From Streptomyces filamentosus (GTDB lineage: Bacteria; Actinomycetota; Actinomycetes; Streptomycetales; Streptomycetaceae): a stretch of DNA of 64,000 bases. The DNA lies in the NCBI RefSeq assembly GCF_014654895.1, contig NZ_BNBE01000001.1, positions 3,866,501 through 3,930,500 on the forward strand, given 5' to 3'. Position 1 is the first letter of the stretch; every line of letters starts with the position of its first letter. The position numbers and the translations under genes are program-made. This document shows positions 33,780-44,621 of this stretch, piece by piece. Under the pieces are notes generated by a model. That model had not been told where the DNA came from, did not search any database, and was given only the letters and a program-made list of their open reading frames with translations.

Positions 33780-33793
33780 CGCTCCCAGCGAAC
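33780..33793 (+). promoter_or_regulatory. ClgR-type binding site upstream of clpP1
   Basis: CGC-TCCCA-GCGAAC is the exact reverse complement of GTTCGC-N5-GCG, the pattern recognised by ClgR, activator of clpP1clpP2 in Streptomyces. Its centre is about 57 bp before the predicted transcription start. Confidence 0.8.
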
Positions 33794-33831
33794 AGTTCGG
33801 GAACCGGGATGGCGTTGTCCCACCTGCGCGT

Positions 33832-33837
33832 TAGGGT
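33832..33837 (+). promoter_or_regulatory. -10 element of the clpP1P2 promoter
   Basis: TAGGGT lies downstream of the ClgR site. Transcription would start near 33844, after the ATG at 33840, so that ATG cannot be the start codon of clpP1. Confidence 0.6.
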
Positions 33838-33914
33838 CCATGAATACGGGGGCACTGCCCTCAGAACGAGACGCGGAGACGGCCCGGGGCCGTCGGAGAC
33901 GAGCAGGTGGATAC

Positions 33915-34532
33915 GTGACGAATCTGAAGCCTTACGCCGCGGGTGAGCCGTCCATCGGTGGCGGCCTCGGCGACCATGTCTACAACCGGCTGCTCGGCGA
34001 GCGCATCATCTTCCTCGGCCAGCAGGTCGACGACGACATCGCCAACAAGATCACCGCCCAGATGCTCCTCCTGGCCGCCGACCCGGAGAAGGACATCTTC
34101 CTCTACATCAACAGCCCCGGTGGCTCGGTGACGGCCGGCATGGCCGTCTACGACACCATGCAGTACATCCCGAACGACGTCGTCACCATCGGCATGGGCA
34201 TGGCCGCCTCCATGGGCCAGTTCCTGCTCACCGGCGGCACCCCCGGCAAGCGCTTCGCGCTGCCGAACACCGACATCCTGATGCACCAGGGCTCCGCCGG
34301 CATCGGCGGCACCGCCTCCGACATCAAGATCCAGGCCGAGTACCTCCTTCGCACGAAGAAGCGCATGGCCGAGATCACCGCGCACCACTCCGGCCAGACC
34401 GTCGAGGCGATCATCCGCGACGGCGACCGCGACCGCTGGTTCACCGCGGAGGAGGCCAAGGAGTACGGCCTCATCGACGACATCATCACGCACGCCGCGG
34501 GTGTTCCGGGCGGCGGCGGCACGGGCGCCTGA
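33915..34532 (+). CDS. clpP1: ATP-dependent Clp protease proteolytic subunit 1
   Basis: This 205-aa serine peptidase (S14) forms the proteolytic chamber together with ClpP2. The catalytic triad is visible as Ser99 (MAASMGQ), His124 (ILMHQGSAG) and Asp173 (DRDRWF). [20 protein letters not shown] is the conserved handle/active-site segment. GTG 33915 ([12 protein letters not shown]) is chosen because AGGTGG precedes it and the promoter lies downstream of the other in-frame start. It is followed by clpP2 after 53 bp. The upstream ClgR site implies induction under protein-folding stress. The tail [11 protein letters not shown] is a typical flexible end. Confidence 0.96.
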   Translation: MTNLKPYAAGEPSIGGGLGDHVYNRLLGERIIFLGQQVDDDIANKITAQMLLLAADPEKDIFLYINSPGGSVTAGMAVYDTMQYIPNDVVTIGMGMAASMGQFLLTGGTPGKRFALPNTDILMHQGSAGIGGTASDIKIQAEYLLRTKKRMAEITAHHSGQTVEAIIRDGDRDRWFTAEEAKEYGLIDDIITHAAGVPGGGGTGA

Positions 34533-34585
34533 GCGCCGACGGCCCGCCGAAGAACCCCAGCCCCCCGCCGAACGCCACCAGGACG

Positions 34586-35260
34586 GTGAACACCCACATG
34601 CAGAACAACCTCTCCCCGAGCGGCCTGTACACCGGCGCGCCGATGGACAACCGCTACGTCGTCCCGCGCTTCGTCGAGCGCACCTCGCAGGGCGTGCGCG
34701 AGTACGACCCGTACGCGAAGCTCTTCGAGGAGCGCGTGATCTTCCTCGGCGTGCAGATCGACGACGCGTCCGCCAACGACGTCATGGCGCAGCTGCTGTG
34801 CCTGGAGTCGATGGACCCGGACCGGGACATCTCGATCTACATCAACAGCCCCGGCGGCTCCTTCACCGCGCTCACGGCCATCTACGACACGATGCAGTTC
34901 GTGAAGCCGGACATCCAGACGGTCTGCATGGGCCAGGCGGCCTCCGCCGCGGCCGTGCTGCTCGCCGCCGGCACCCCCGGCAAGCGGATGGCCCTGCCGA
35001 ACGCCCGCGTGCTGATCCACCAGCCGTCCGGCGGCACCGGCCGCGAGCAGCTCTCCGACCTGGAGATCGCGGCCAAGGAGATCCTGCGGATGCGCGACCA
35101 GCTGGAGACCATGCTGGCCAAGCACTCCTCGACGCCGATCGAGAAGATCCGCGACGACATCGAGCGCGACAAGATCCTCACGGCCGAGGACGCCCTCGCG
35201 TACGGCCTGATCGACCAGATCGTCTCCACCCGCAAGAGCACGGCCGCCGCCGCGCACTGA
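34586..35260 (+). CDS. clpP2: ATP-dependent Clp protease proteolytic subunit 2
   Basis: This 224-aa partner of ClpP1 has triad residues Ser120 ([12 protein letters not shown]), His145 (VLIHQPSGG) and Asp195 (IERDKILTA). Numbering is from GTG 34586; ATG 34598 (MQNNLSPSG) is an equally possible start because the AGGA is close to one and far from the other. The N-terminal segment (about 1-35) is the usual processed propeptide. In actinobacteria ClpP1 and ClpP2 form a mixed tetradecamer in which ClpP2 docks ClpX or ClpC1. It is cotranscribed with clpP1. Confidence 0.96.
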   Translation: MNTHMQNNLSPSGLYTGAPMDNRYVVPRFVERTSQGVREYDPYAKLFEERVIFLGVQIDDASANDVMAQLLCLESMDPDRDISIYINSPGGSFTALTAIYDTMQFVKPDIQTVCMGQAASAAAVLLAAGTPGKRMALPNARVLIHQPSGGTGREQLSDLEIAAKEILRMRDQLETMLAKHSSTPIEKIRDDIERDKILTAEDALAYGLIDQIVSTRKSTAAAAH

Positions 35261-35416
35261 CGTCCGACCTTCCCTGGCACGGCTCGTGTGGCCGAATCGC
35301 GACCATGTGAACCGTGCCAAGGGGGGCCCGAACGGGGGGCCCGGCAAGGTACCGTCGAATATGAGGCACCAGGAGTCGCTGAACCAAGCGGCTCCCAGGC
35401 GAAGGGGAAGCACCTC

Positions 35417-36700
<1,284 letters not shown>

Positions 36701-36717
36701 CCGCAGGCACGAAGCGA

Positions 36718-36750
36718 GGGGCGCCCCGCCGGAATCCGGCGGGGCGCCCC
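36718..36750. terminator. Bidirectional terminator, clpX / 36770 gene
   Basis: A 16-bp stem (36718-36733 with 36735-36750, GGGGCGCCCCGCCGGA) lies between convergent stops and is followed by TTCGCGTGCGG. Confidence 0.85.
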
Positions 36751-36769
36751 TTCGCGTGCGGTCGGTGCG

Positions 36770-37702
36770 TCAGAGCTTGACGCGGACTTCCTTGCGGAGC
36801 TTGGCGGCGATCGCGGCGACGTCGTCGATGGTGCCGCCCTTGCCGGTCATCATGTCGGCGATGTTGATGTGCATCACGTAGCCGACGGTGCTGTGGTCAC
36901 CCCAGACGCAGACAGGCATGGTGACCTCCTTGGGGCCGAGGCCCCCGGACTCCGCGCCGGGCTTCGACTTGATCTCCTGGCACTTCATCACGGCGCCGTC
37001 GAGGCCCTCGGGCGTGACCGACTTGGGGTCGCCGACGAGCTGGGCCTCGGAGTCCTTCTCCTTCTCGGACTCGGCCTTCATGTTGGCGAAGAGGGCGTCG
37101 ACAGTCTTCTCGGGGTCCTCGATCTCGCCCCAGACGCCACCGAACTGCAGAAGCTTGCCGCTCAGCGGGTTGCTCTCGTCCTTGACCTCCCACTGGGCGT
37201 TGGCACGCTGCGGGTTCTTGACGCCGAACTTCGCGGCGTCCTTGATGAAATCGTCGTCCTCGCTCTGGGCCTTGTCGCTGTTGGCCGACTTCTTGTACTC
37301 GCCCAGCACCGTCTCCGGCGTGACCAGCTTGTGCGGGCCGTCGTTCGCGACGGACGCGCCGCCACCGCCGCCGATCAGGAAGTACGCGCCGACTGCGATC
37401 GCCGCGACGACGGCGACCGCGCCGATGATCAGCGGGGTCTTGGACTTCTTCGGGGCCGGGGGGTGGGGCACGTAGCCGCCGGGGCCCTGGGGGGCGCCGT
37501 ACTGCGGCTGCTGGCCGTAGGGGTTGGGCTGCTGCGGGTAGCCGTAGGGCTGCTGCGGCGGCACGCCCTGCGGGGCCTGCTGGGGGTAGCCGTAACCGGG
37601 CTGCGGGGCCTGCGGCTGGCCGTACGGGCCGGGCTGCTGGCCGTAGGGTCCGGGCTGCTGCGGCTGCTGGCCGCCGTACGGACCCGGCTGGTTGTAGCTC
37701 AT
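36770..37702 (-). CDS. Proline/glutamine/tyrosine-rich single-pass membrane protein
   Basis: This 310-aa protein has a low-complexity cytoplasmic N-terminus (about 1-83) built from repeats such as QQPGPYGQ and YGYPQQ. A short KKSK motif, one transmembrane helix (about 89-110, TPLIIGAVAVVAAIAVGAYFLIGG) and an extracytoplasmic domain (about 118-310) with two cysteines (MKCQEI, PVCVWG) follow. Similar architectures are common in Streptomyces, often near wall and division genes; the function is unknown. The extracellular part resembles lipoprotein-like sensor domains. It has its own promoter and is convergent with clpX. The Pro/Gln-rich region is expected to be disordered and could drive self-association. 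Confidence 0.8.
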   Translation of the reverse strand: MSYNQPGPYGGQQPQQPGPYGQQPGPYGQPQAPQPGYGYPQQAPQGVPPQQPYGYPQQPNPYGQQPQYGAPQGPGGYVPHPPAPKKSKTPLIIGAVAVVAAIAVGAYFLIGGGGGASVANDGPHKLVTPETVLGEYKKSANSDKAQSEDDDFIKDAAKFGVKNPQRANAQWEVKDESNPLSGKLLQFGGVWGEIEDPEKTVDALFANMKAESEKEKDSEAQLVGDPKSVTPEGLDGAVMKCQEIKSKPGAESGGLGPKEVTMPVCVWGDHSTVGYVMHINIADMMTGKGGTIDDVAAIAAKLRKEVRVKL

Positions 37703-37828
37703 CTACTGCTTCCCCTCACAGGACGTTTATGCGTAGCGAACATCCTGGCGGAAGGTGCCCCGTGATGGGGCGGCGGGGGTCACACCGTTACCGAACCATC
37801 GTGTTTCGGGACAGGGCCGCGACCCCCC

Positions 37829-37834
37829 TAAACT
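37829..37834 (+). promoter_or_regulatory. -10 element of leaderless valS
   Basis: TAAACT is followed by 6 nt and then GTG 37841. The sequence before the GTG lacks a Shine-Dalgarno. Confidence 0.6.
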
Positions 37835-37840
37835 GGGCTC

Positions 37841-40462
37841 GTGACCGAGAACACTCAGCAGCAGACAGCAGCCACCGCCGAATTGCCGACCCAGTACACG
37901 CCGGCCGAGGTAGAGGGCCCGCTGTACGAGCGCTGGGTGGAACGCGGGTACTTCGAGGCGGACGCGAAGAGCGACAAGCCGGCGTACACCATCGTCATCC
38001 CGCCGCCGAACGTCACCGGCCAGCTCCACCTGGGCCACGCCTTCGAGCACACGCTGATCGACGCCCTCACCCGCCGCAAGCGCATGCAGGGCTACGAGAC
38101 GCTGTGGCAGCCGGGCATGGACCACGCCGGCATCGCCACCCAGAACGTCGTCGAGCGCGAGCTCGCCAAGGAGGGCAAGTCCCGCCACGACCTGGGCCGC
38201 GAGGCGTTCGTCGAGCGCGTCTGGGAGTGGAAGGCCGAGTCCGGCGGCCAGATCGCCGGCCAGATGCGCCGCCTCGGCGAGGGCCTGGCCTGGAGCCGGG
38301 ACCGCTTCACCATGGACGAGGGCCTGTCCCGCGCCGTCCAGACCATCTTCAAGAAGCTCTACGACGACGAGCTGATCTACCGCGCCGAGCGCATCATCAA
38401 CTGGTGCCCGCGCTGTCTGACGGCCATCTCCGACATCGAGGTGGACTACCAGGACGACGACGGCGAGCTCGTCTCCATGCAGTACGGCGAGGGCGAGGAC
38501 AGCATCGTCGTCGCCACGACCCGCGCCGAGACGATGCTCGGCGACACCGCCGTGGCCGTCCACCCGGACGACGAGCGCTACGCCCACCTGATCGGCAAGC
38601 GGATCAAGCTGCCGCTGACCGACCGCACCATCCCGGTCGTCGCCGACGCCCACGTCGACCCGGAGTTCGGCACCGGCGCCGTCAAGGTGACCCCGGCGCA
38701 CGACCCGAACGACTTCGCCATCGGCCAGCGCCACGACCTGGAGTCCATCGAGGTCCTCGACGAGCGCGGCGTGATCACCGTCCACGGCCCCTTCCAGGGC
38801 CTGGACCGCTTCGAGGCGCGCTCCGCGATCGTCGCCGCCCTGCGCGCCGAGGGCCGGATCGTCGCCGAGAAGCGCCCGTACGTCCACGCCGTGGGCCACT
38901 GCTCGCGCTGCAAGACGACACTGGAGCCGCGCCTGTCGATGCAGTGGTGGGTCAAGGTCGAGACCCTCGCCAAGGCCGCCGGCGACGCCGTCCGCGACGG
39001 CCGGGTGGACATCCACCCCGCCGACATGTCGCAGCGCTACTTCGACTGGGTCGACAACCTCAACGACTGGTGCATCTCGCGCCAGCTGTGGTGGGGCCAC
39101 CGCATCCCGGTCTGGCATGGCCCGGACGGCGAGCTGGTCTGCGTCGGCCCCGACGAGGAGCCGCCCACCGGCGAGGGCTGGACCCAGGACACGGACGTCC
39201 TCGACACGTGGTTCTCGTCCGGCCTGTGGCCGTTCTCCACGATGGGCTGGCCGGAGCGGACGCCCGACCTGGAGAAGTTCTACCCGAACTCCGTCCTGGT
39301 CACCGGCTACGACCTGATGTTCTTCTGGGTCGCCCGGATGATGATGTTCGGCCTGTACGCGATGGACGGGCAGCCGCCGTTCCGCACGATCGCCTTCCAC
39401 GGCATGGTCCGCGACGAGTTCGGCAAGAAGATGTCGAAGTCGTTCGGGAACACGGTCAACCCGCTGGACTGGATGGACAAGTACGGCTCCGACGCCCTGC
39501 GCTTCACCCTGGCCAAGGGCGCCAACCCGGGCGTCGACGTCCCGATCGGCGAGGACTGGGTCCAGGCGTCCCGGAACTTCGCCAACAAGATCTGGAACGC
39601 GACCCGCTTCGCGATGATGAACGGCGCCACCATCGAGGGCCCGCTGCCGGACGCCTCCGAGATGTCGGCGACCGACCGCTGGATCCTGTCGCGCCTGGGC
39701 GAGACGGTCGCGCAGGTCGACGCGTACTACGACGACTTCCAGTTCGCGAAGCTGAGCGAGGCGCTCTACCACTTCGCGTGGGACGAGGTCTTCGCCTGGT
39801 ACGTCGAGCTGTCGAAGACCACGTTCTTCGCCGGCGGCGAGGGCGCCAAGGTCTCCGGCCGGGTCCTCGGCGAGGTCCTGGACGTCATGCTGCGGCTGCT
39901 GCACCCGATCGTCCCGTTCGTCACGGACACCCTGTGGACCACGCTGACCGGCGGCGAGTCCCTCGTGATCGCCGACTGGCCGAAGGACTCGGGCTTCCGC
40001 GACGAGGCCGCCGAGAAGGAGATCGAGCTGGTCCAGCGGGTCGTCACCGAGGTCCGCCGCTTCCGCAAGGAGCAGGGCCTCCAGGACGCCCAGAAGGTGC
40101 CCGCCCGGCTGGACCTGGACGGCACCGCGCTGGCCGCGCACGAGGCGGCCATCCGCCAGATCCTGCGCCTCCAGCCGGAGGGCGAGGACTTCGAGGCCAC
40201 CGCCTCCCTGCCGGTCGCCGGCGCGACGGTCTCGCTCGACCTGTCGGGCACCATCGACGTGGCCGCCGAGCGCAAGCGGCTCGCGAAGGACCTGGCCGCC
40301 GCCGAGAAGGAGAAGGCCCAGGCCGAGGCCAAGCTCGGCAACGAGGCGTTCCTGGCGAAGGCCCCCGACAACGTCGTGGACAAGATCAAGGGCCGGCTGG
40401 CCAAGGCGGACGAGGACATCGCCCGCATCCAGGCCCAGCTGAACCGCCTGCCGCAGGCGTAG
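37841..40462 (+). CDS. valS: Valyl-tRNA synthetase
   Basis: This 873-aa class I synthetase charges tRNA-Val and edits threonine. It shows the HIGH-type motif ([16 protein letters not shown], residues ~50-64), the editing-domain segment [18 protein letters not shown], tryptophan/zinc-type features in the CP1 region, the KMSKS loop (KKMSKSFGN) and a C-terminal coiled coil (about 800-873) rich in Ala-Glu-Lys. The GTG start is supported by a -10 hexamer 6 nt upstream, so the mRNA is probably leaderless. The 3' end carries a clear terminator. Position next to folC and ndk follows the mycobacterial order, with the histidine kinase and MreB homologue inserted between valS and folC. Confidence 0.97.
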   Translation: MTENTQQQTAATAELPTQYTPAEVEGPLYERWVERGYFEADAKSDKPAYTIVIPPPNVTGQLHLGHAFEHTLIDALTRRKRMQGYETLWQPGMDHAGIATQNVVERELAKEGKSRHDLGREAFVERVWEWKAESGGQIAGQMRRLGEGLAWSRDRFTMDEGLSRAVQTIFKKLYDDELIYRAERIINWCPRCLTAISDIEVDYQDDDGELVSMQYGEGEDSIVVATTRAETMLGDTAVAVHPDDERYAHLIGKRIKLPLTDRTIPVVADAHVDPEFGTGAVKVTPAHDPNDFAIGQRHDLESIEVLDERGVITVHGPFQGLDRFEARSAIVAALRAEGRIVAEKRPYVHAVGHCSRCKTTLEPRLSMQWWVKVETLAKAAGDAVRDGRVDIHPADMSQRYFDWVDNLNDWCISRQLWWGHRIPVWHGPDGELVCVGPDEEPPTGEGWTQDTDVLDTWFSSGLWPFSTMGWPERTPDLEKFYPNSVLVTGYDLMFFWVARMMMFGLYAMDGQPPFRTIAFHGMVRDEFGKKMSKSFGNTVNPLDWMDKYGSDALRFTLAKGANPGVDVPIGEDWVQASRNFANKIWNATRFAMMNGATIEGPLPDASEMSATDRWILSRLGETVAQVDAYYDDFQFAKLSEALYHFAWDEVFAWYVELSKTTFFAGGEGAKVSGRVLGEVLDVMLRLLHPIVPFVTDTLWTTLTGGESLVIADWPKDSGFRDEAAEKEIELVQRVVTEVRRFRKEQGLQDAQKVPARLDLDGTALAAHEAAIRQILRLQPEGEDFEATASLPVAGATVSLDLSGTIDVAAERKRLAKDLAAAEKEKAQAEAKLGNEAFLAKAPDNVVDKIKGRLAKADEDIARIQAQLNRLPQA

Positions 40463-40474
40463 CCCGTACGCGAC

Positions 40475-40507
40475 AGGGGCCCGGGACCGTCACGGTCCCG
40501 GGCCCCT
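40475..40507 (+). terminator. Terminator of valS
   Basis: A perfect 16-bp stem AGGGGCCCGGGACCGT (40475-40490) pairs with 40492-40507, with a one-base centre. Confidence 0.8.
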
Positions 40508-40681
40508 TCCGCGTGTCCGGGGCGGGTCAGGACCCGGTCGCCACCGGGCCGACGCCGGGTTCCAGGGGGGTGCCGGACACGGTGCCGAGCCGAACGGGAA
40601 TGCGGACGAAGTGCCTGATGTCACAGCAGACGGGACTTCGGGTCCACGGCGTCGGGACCAAGGACCCTGGATGATGGAGGC

Positions 40682-41821
40682 ATGCTCCGCCTCCCCTCCG
40701 TCTCCGCGCTCCGCCGCTGCGTGGACCGGTGGGCCGTCTCGCCCCGCGCCCTCGACGTGGTCACCGCGCTCAGCGCCTTCGGCCTCATGGTCCTGGACGT
40801 GCCGGGCCTGGCCCGGGCGGACAACTCCCTCACCGGCGTCACCGCCACCCTGGTCCTCGCGGCGGGCGCCGCGACCCTGGTGCTGCGCCGCCGGGCGCCC
40901 TGGGTGCCGTACGTGGTGGCGCTCGGCCTGATGGGCTGGCTCCACGAACTGACCATGATCCAGTTCGCGCTGTACTCGCTCGGCCGCTTCCGGGGCCGGC
41001 GGGTCGCGGTCGGCGCCACCGCGCTCTACATCGCCGTCGCGTACGGCCTCTTCCTGACGCCCGGCTGGCCCGCCCGGCACGGCGACACCCTCAGCGACTT
41101 CCTGAGCCTGGTCGTCCCGATCGGCGTCCTCGCGGCGGGCGTCGGCATCGCCGCGCACCGCCACGACCTGGTCCGCGCCCTGGAGGCGCAGCGGCGCGAG
41201 GCCGCCGCCCGGCAGGCCGTCCAGGAGGAGCGGATCCAGGTCGGCCGGGACGTCCACGACCTCGTCGGGCGCGAGCTGACCGTGCTCGCGGTCCGCGCCG
41301 AGGTGCTGGCCGTGCGGGCCAGGGGAGAGGCGCACCAGAAGGACTTCGAGGAGCTGGCCGACACCGCCCGGCGCGCCCACCTCATGCTGAACGAGACGAT
41401 CGTGCGGCGCGCCGACGGGGAGGAGGCCACCCGGGGCCTGGAGGGCCTCGCGGACCTCGCCGCCGAGAGCGAGCGGATGGGCAGCCCCGTGGAGCTGCGC
41501 GTCGCCGAGGAGGCGAATGCGCTGTCGCCGCTGCGGCAGACGGCCGTCCACCGGGTCGTCCAGGAGTGCCTGACGAACGCGGCCAAGCACGCCCCCGGCC
41601 TGCCCGTCCGGGTCGTGATCGACGTGGTCGGCCCCGACCTGCGGATCGAGGTCCGCAACCCGCTGCCGAAGCAGCCGCCGGACCGCGCCCCGGTCTCCAC
41701 CGGCACCGGCCTCGTCTCCATGCGCGAACGGGTCGCCAGCATGGGCGGCACCCTCACCACCACCCGGCGGGACGGCACGTACGGCGTGGAGGCCCGTCTC
41801 CCCGCGGGCCTCCACCGCTGA
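40682..41821 (+). CDS. Orphan sensor histidine kinase (NarL/DesK type)
   Basis: This 379-aa membrane kinase has five hydrophobic segments between about 20 and 158. A dimerisation/phosphoacceptor domain (HisKA_3-like) follows with H192 in GRDVHDLVGREL. The HATPase_c domain carries the N-box VQECLTNAAKHAPG (about residues 290-303) and the G-box GTGLVSMRERV. No response-regulator gene lies adjacent, so it is an orphan here; its partner must be elsewhere or it signals through a non-cognate regulator. ATG 40682 is preceded by GATGGAGGC. The ligand is unknown, and no extracytoplasmic loop is large enough for a sensor domain, so sensing within the membrane is likely. Confidence 0.88.
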   Translation: MLRLPSVSALRRCVDRWAVSPRALDVVTALSAFGLMVLDVPGLARADNSLTGVTATLVLAAGAATLVLRRRAPWVPYVVALGLMGWLHELTMIQFALYSLGRFRGRRVAVGATALYIAVAYGLFLTPGWPARHGDTLSDFLSLVVPIGVLAAGVGIAAHRHDLVRALEAQRREAAARQAVQEERIQVGRDVHDLVGRELTVLAVRAEVLAVRARGEAHQKDFEELADTARRAHLMLNETIVRRADGEEATRGLEGLADLAAESERMGSPVELRVAEEANALSPLRQTAVHRVVQECLTNAAKHAPGLPVRVVIDVVGPDLRIEVRNPLPKQPPDRAPVSTGTGLVSMRERVASMGGTLTTTRRDGTYGVEARLPAGLHR

Positions 41822-41886
41822 CCCGCGGGTCCGCTCCCGCGCACGCACACGACCGCCGGACCCGCCCGCCGGCCCCGTCCGCCCCC

Positions 41887-41940
41887 GTGCGGCTCCGCCC
41901 CCTCCGCGTGCGGCTCCGCCCGCCGCGTGCGGCTCCGCCC
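41887..41940. repeat. Three copies of GTGCGGCTCCGCCC
   Basis: The 14-mer occurs at 41887-41900, 41908-41921 and 41927-41940 in the 148-bp gap between the convergent kinase and MreB-like genes. Each copy holds a GCGGCTCCGC inverted repeat, so it may also act as a weak terminator. Confidence 0.8.
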
Positions 41941-41969
41941 CCGTACGGCCCCGTCCCCACCCAGACGGC

Positions 41970-42992
41970 CTACCGCGCCGACTCCGCCTTGCCCAGGACC
42001 CGCTGGAGGCCGTCGAAGTCCTCGACGCAGCGGCCCGAGCCGAGGGCGACGCAGTTCAGGGGGGCGTCCGCGACGAAGACCGGGATGCCCGTCGCCGAGG
42101 CCAGGCGCAGGTCCAGGCCCGGCAGCAGCGCCCCGCCGCCGGTCAGCACGATGCCGTGCTCCATCACGTCGCCGGACAGCTCCGGCGGGCACTCCTCCAG
42201 CGTCCCCCGCACCGCCGCGACGACCGCCTCCACCGGCTCGTCGAGGGCGGCCCGGACCTCGGGGACGGTGAGCTCCACCGTGCGCGGCAGACCGCTGACC
42301 CTCTCCCGGCCGCGCACGGTGAAGACGCTCCGCTCGAACTCCTCGCCGCCCGGCACCGGCCACGCCGAGCCGATCGCCACCTTCACGTCCTCCGCCGTCC
42401 GCTCGCCGATCAGCAGCGCGTGCTCCTTGCGGACGTGGTTGGCGACCGCCGTGTCGAAGCGGTCGCCGCCGACCCGCAGGGACTGCGCGGTGACGATCCC
42501 GCCGAGCGAGATCACCGCCACCTCGGTCGTGCCGCCGCCGATGTCGACCACCATCGAGCCGCGCGGGTCGGAGACCGGGAGCCCCGCCCCGATCGCCGCC
42601 GCCATCGGTTCCTCGATGAGGTGCACGGCCCGCGCGCCCGCCGAGGTCGCGGCGTGCACGATCGCCCGCCGCTCGACCGGGGTGACCCCGCTCGGCACGC
42701 AGACGACCATCCGGGTGCGGGGGCGCCGCCGCCCCGGCACCGCCTTGCGGACGAAGTGCCGGATCATCTCCTCCGCCGCCTCGTAGTCGCTGATCACCCC
42801 GTCCCTGAGGGGACGGATCGCGGTGATCGACCCGGGCGTCCGGCCGATCGTCTCCTTGGCCTCCGCGCCGACCGCGAGCGCGTGCCGGGAGCCCTCCCGG
42901 ACCGCCACCACGGACGGTTCGTCGAGCACGATGCCCCGGCCGCGCGCGTAGAGGAGGGTGTTGGCCGTGCCGAGATCGATGCCTATGTCCAT
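41970..42992 (-). CDS. Second full-length MreB/Mbl actin homologue
   Basis: This 340-aa actin-like protein is strikingly similar to the mreB product encoded at 45694. Phosphate-1 reads [20 protein letters not shown], phosphate-2 reads [20 protein letters not shown] and the adenosine-binding strand reads [11 protein letters not shown]. Shared blocks such as [16 protein letters not shown] and [10 protein letters not shown] show recent common ancestry. All four subdomains seem present, unlike the shortened Mbl of some Streptomyces. The start is ATG 42992. It lies on the opposite strand, divergent from folC, and is not part of the mre operon. Possible roles are spore-wall synthesis or a modulator of MreB; this is inference. 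Confidence 0.9.
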   Translation of the reverse strand: MDIGIDLGTANTLLYARGRGIVLDEPSVVAVREGSRHALAVGAEAKETIGRTPGSITAIRPLRDGVISDYEAAEEMIRHFVRKAVPGRRRPRTRMVVCVPSGVTPVERRAIVHAATSAGARAVHLIEEPMAAAIGAGLPVSDPRGSMVVDIGGGTTEVAVISLGGIVTAQSLRVGGDRFDTAVANHVRKEHALLIGERTAEDVKVAIGSAWPVPGGEEFERSVFTVRGRERVSGLPRTVELTVPEVRAALDEPVEAVVAAVRGTLEECPPELSGDVMEHGIVLTGGGALLPGLDLRLASATGIPVFVADAPLNCVALGSGRCVEDFDGLQRVLGKAESAR

Positions 42993-43080
42993 GATCGCCA
43001 AGTTTGCCGGGCGGCCCCGGCGGACGGCGGGCCGAAGGTCCCGAAAGGGGTGGGTCCATCGTCCTGTCGGTGCGCCTCCG

Positions 43081-43086
43081 TAGACT
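43081..43086 (+). promoter_or_regulatory. -10 element of leaderless folC
   Basis: TAGACT is followed by 7 nt (TGCCCCC) and then GTG 43094. No Shine-Dalgarno is present. Confidence 0.65.
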
Positions 43087-43093
43087 TGCCCCC

Positions 43094-44614
43094 GTGAGTG
43101 ACCCGAGCGACCCGCGCGACCACGCCGACGAGCATGACGACGCCTTCGACGACCTCGTCGACGAAGCGACCGACCGCGACCCCGACCTGGCGGTGATCGA
43201 GGCCGGCAGCCGCACCCTGCGCGCGCTGGCCGGACCGCCGCAGGGCGACCCCGTGCCCAGCCGCCCGGAGGACCCGGAGCTGGAGAAGGCGCTGCGCGAG
43301 GTCGAGGCCGAGCTGGCGACCCGCTGGGGCGAGACCAAGCTGGACCCGTCGGTCCAGCGGATCGCCGCCCTGATGGACGTGCTGGGCGAGCCGCAGCGCG
43401 CGTACCCCTCGATCCACATCACGGGCACCAACGGCAAGACGTCGACCGCCCGCATGATCGAGTCCCTGCTCGGCGCCTTCGAGCTGCGCACCGGCCGCTA
43501 CACCTCGCCGCACGTGCAGAGCTACACCGAGCGGATCAGCCTGGACGGCGCCCCGATCTCCGTCGAGCGGTTCATCGAGACGTACCAGGACGTCAAGCCG
43601 TACGTGGAGCTGGTCGACGCCCGGGAGGAGTACCGCCTCTCCTTCTTCGAGGTCCTCACCGCGATGGCCTACGCCGCCTTCGCGGACGCCCCCGTCGACG
43701 CGGCCGTCGTCGAGGTCGGCATGGGCGGCACCTGGGACGCGACCAACGTGATCGACGGCTCCGTCGCCGTCGTCACCCCGATCGACCTGGACCACACCGA
43801 CCGCCTCGGCGAGACCACCGGCGCCATCGCCGGCGAGAAGTCCGGGATCATCAAGCAGGGCGCGACCGTCATCCTGGCCCAGCAGCCGGTGGACGCCGCC
43901 CAGGTGCTCCTGAAGAAGGCCGTCGACGTCGACGCGACCGTGGCCCGCGAGGGCATGGAGTTCGGCGTCGTCTCCCGCGAGGTCGCCGTCGGCGGCCAGC
44001 TGCTGACCCTGCGCGGCCTCGGCGGCGAGTACGACGACATCTTCCTGCCGCTGTACGGCGCCCACCAGGCGCACAACGCGGCCGTGGCGCTCGCCGCCGT
44101 CGAGGCGTTCTTCGGCATCGGCGCCGAGCAGGCCCGCAGCCTCGACGTCGACATCGTGCGCCGGGCCTTCGCCCAGACCTCCTCGCCCGGCCGCCTGGAG
44201 GTCGTCCGCTCCTCACCGACGGTCATCCTCGACGCCGCGCACAACCCCCACGGGGCCCGCGCCACCGCCGAGGCCGTCTCCGAGGCATTCGGCTTCTCCC
44301 GGCTCATCGGCGTCGTCTCCACCAGCGGCGACAAGGACGCCCGTGGGCTCCTGGAGGCCTTCGAGCCGATCTTCGCGGAGATCGTGATCACCCAGAACTC
44401 CACCTCCCGCGCCACCGACGCCGACGCGCTCGCCGCGGTCGCCGTCGAGGTCTTCGGCGAGGACCGGGTCGTCGTGGAGCCCCGGCTGCCCGACGCCCTG
44501 GAGGCGGCGATCACGCTCGCCGAGGAGGAGGCCGAGTACGGCGGCGCCGGCGTGCTGGTGACCGGTTCGATCTTCACGGTCGGCGACGCCCGGCTGCTGC
44601 TCAAGAGGGGCTGA
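43094..44614 (+). CDS. folC: Bifunctional folylpolyglutamate/dihydrofolate synthase
   Basis: This 506-aa ligase adds glutamate to folates and probably to dihydropteroate. The P-loop GTNGKTS (111-117) in SIHITGTNGKTSTARM and the Mur-ligase-like central and C-terminal domains (EVGMGGTWDATNVI, HNPHGARATAEAV) are clear. The first ~60 residues are an acidic extension (ADEHDDAFDD) found in actinobacterial FolC. The GTG start is supported by a -10 box 7 nt upstream. A DUF4233 gene follows after 7 bp, the same pairing as Rv2447c-Rv2446c. It is divergent from the MreB-like gene over about 100 bp. Confidence 0.96.
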   Translation: MSDPSDPRDHADEHDDAFDDLVDEATDRDPDLAVIEAGSRTLRALAGPPQGDPVPSRPEDPELEKALREVEAELATRWGETKLDPSVQRIAALMDVLGEPQRAYPSIHITGTNGKTSTARMIESLLGAFELRTGRYTSPHVQSYTERISLDGAPISVERFIETYQDVKPYVELVDAREEYRLSFFEVLTAMAYAAFADAPVDAAVVEVGMGGTWDATNVIDGSVAVVTPIDLDHTDRLGETTGAIAGEKSGIIKQGATVILAQQPVDAAQVLLKKAVDVDATVAREGMEFGVVSREVAVGGQLLTLRGLGGEYDDIFLPLYGAHQAHNAAVALAAVEAFFGIGAEQARSLDVDIVRRAFAQTSSPGRLEVVRSSPTVILDAAHNPHGARATAEAVSEAFGFSRLIGVVSTSGDKDARGLLEAFEPIFAEIVITQNSTSRATDADALAAVAVEVFGEDRVVVEPRLPDALEAAITLAEEEAEYGGAGVLVTGSIFTVGDARLLLKRG

Positions 44615-44621
44615 CCCGGAC

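Noticed and set aside
33840-33842. ATG as start codon of clpP1
   Set aside because: The predicted transcription start lies just after it, and the extension it would add is not typical of ClpP1.
35275-35319. Strong terminator between clpP2 and clpX
   Set aside because: Only the outer 8 bp (TGGCACGG/CCGTGCCA) pair well; the inner part is poorly complementary, so read-through is possible.
37727-40141. 804-aa minus-strand open frame opposite valS
   Set aside because: Mirror of a strongly conserved synthetase; no codon-position evidence or motif supports it.
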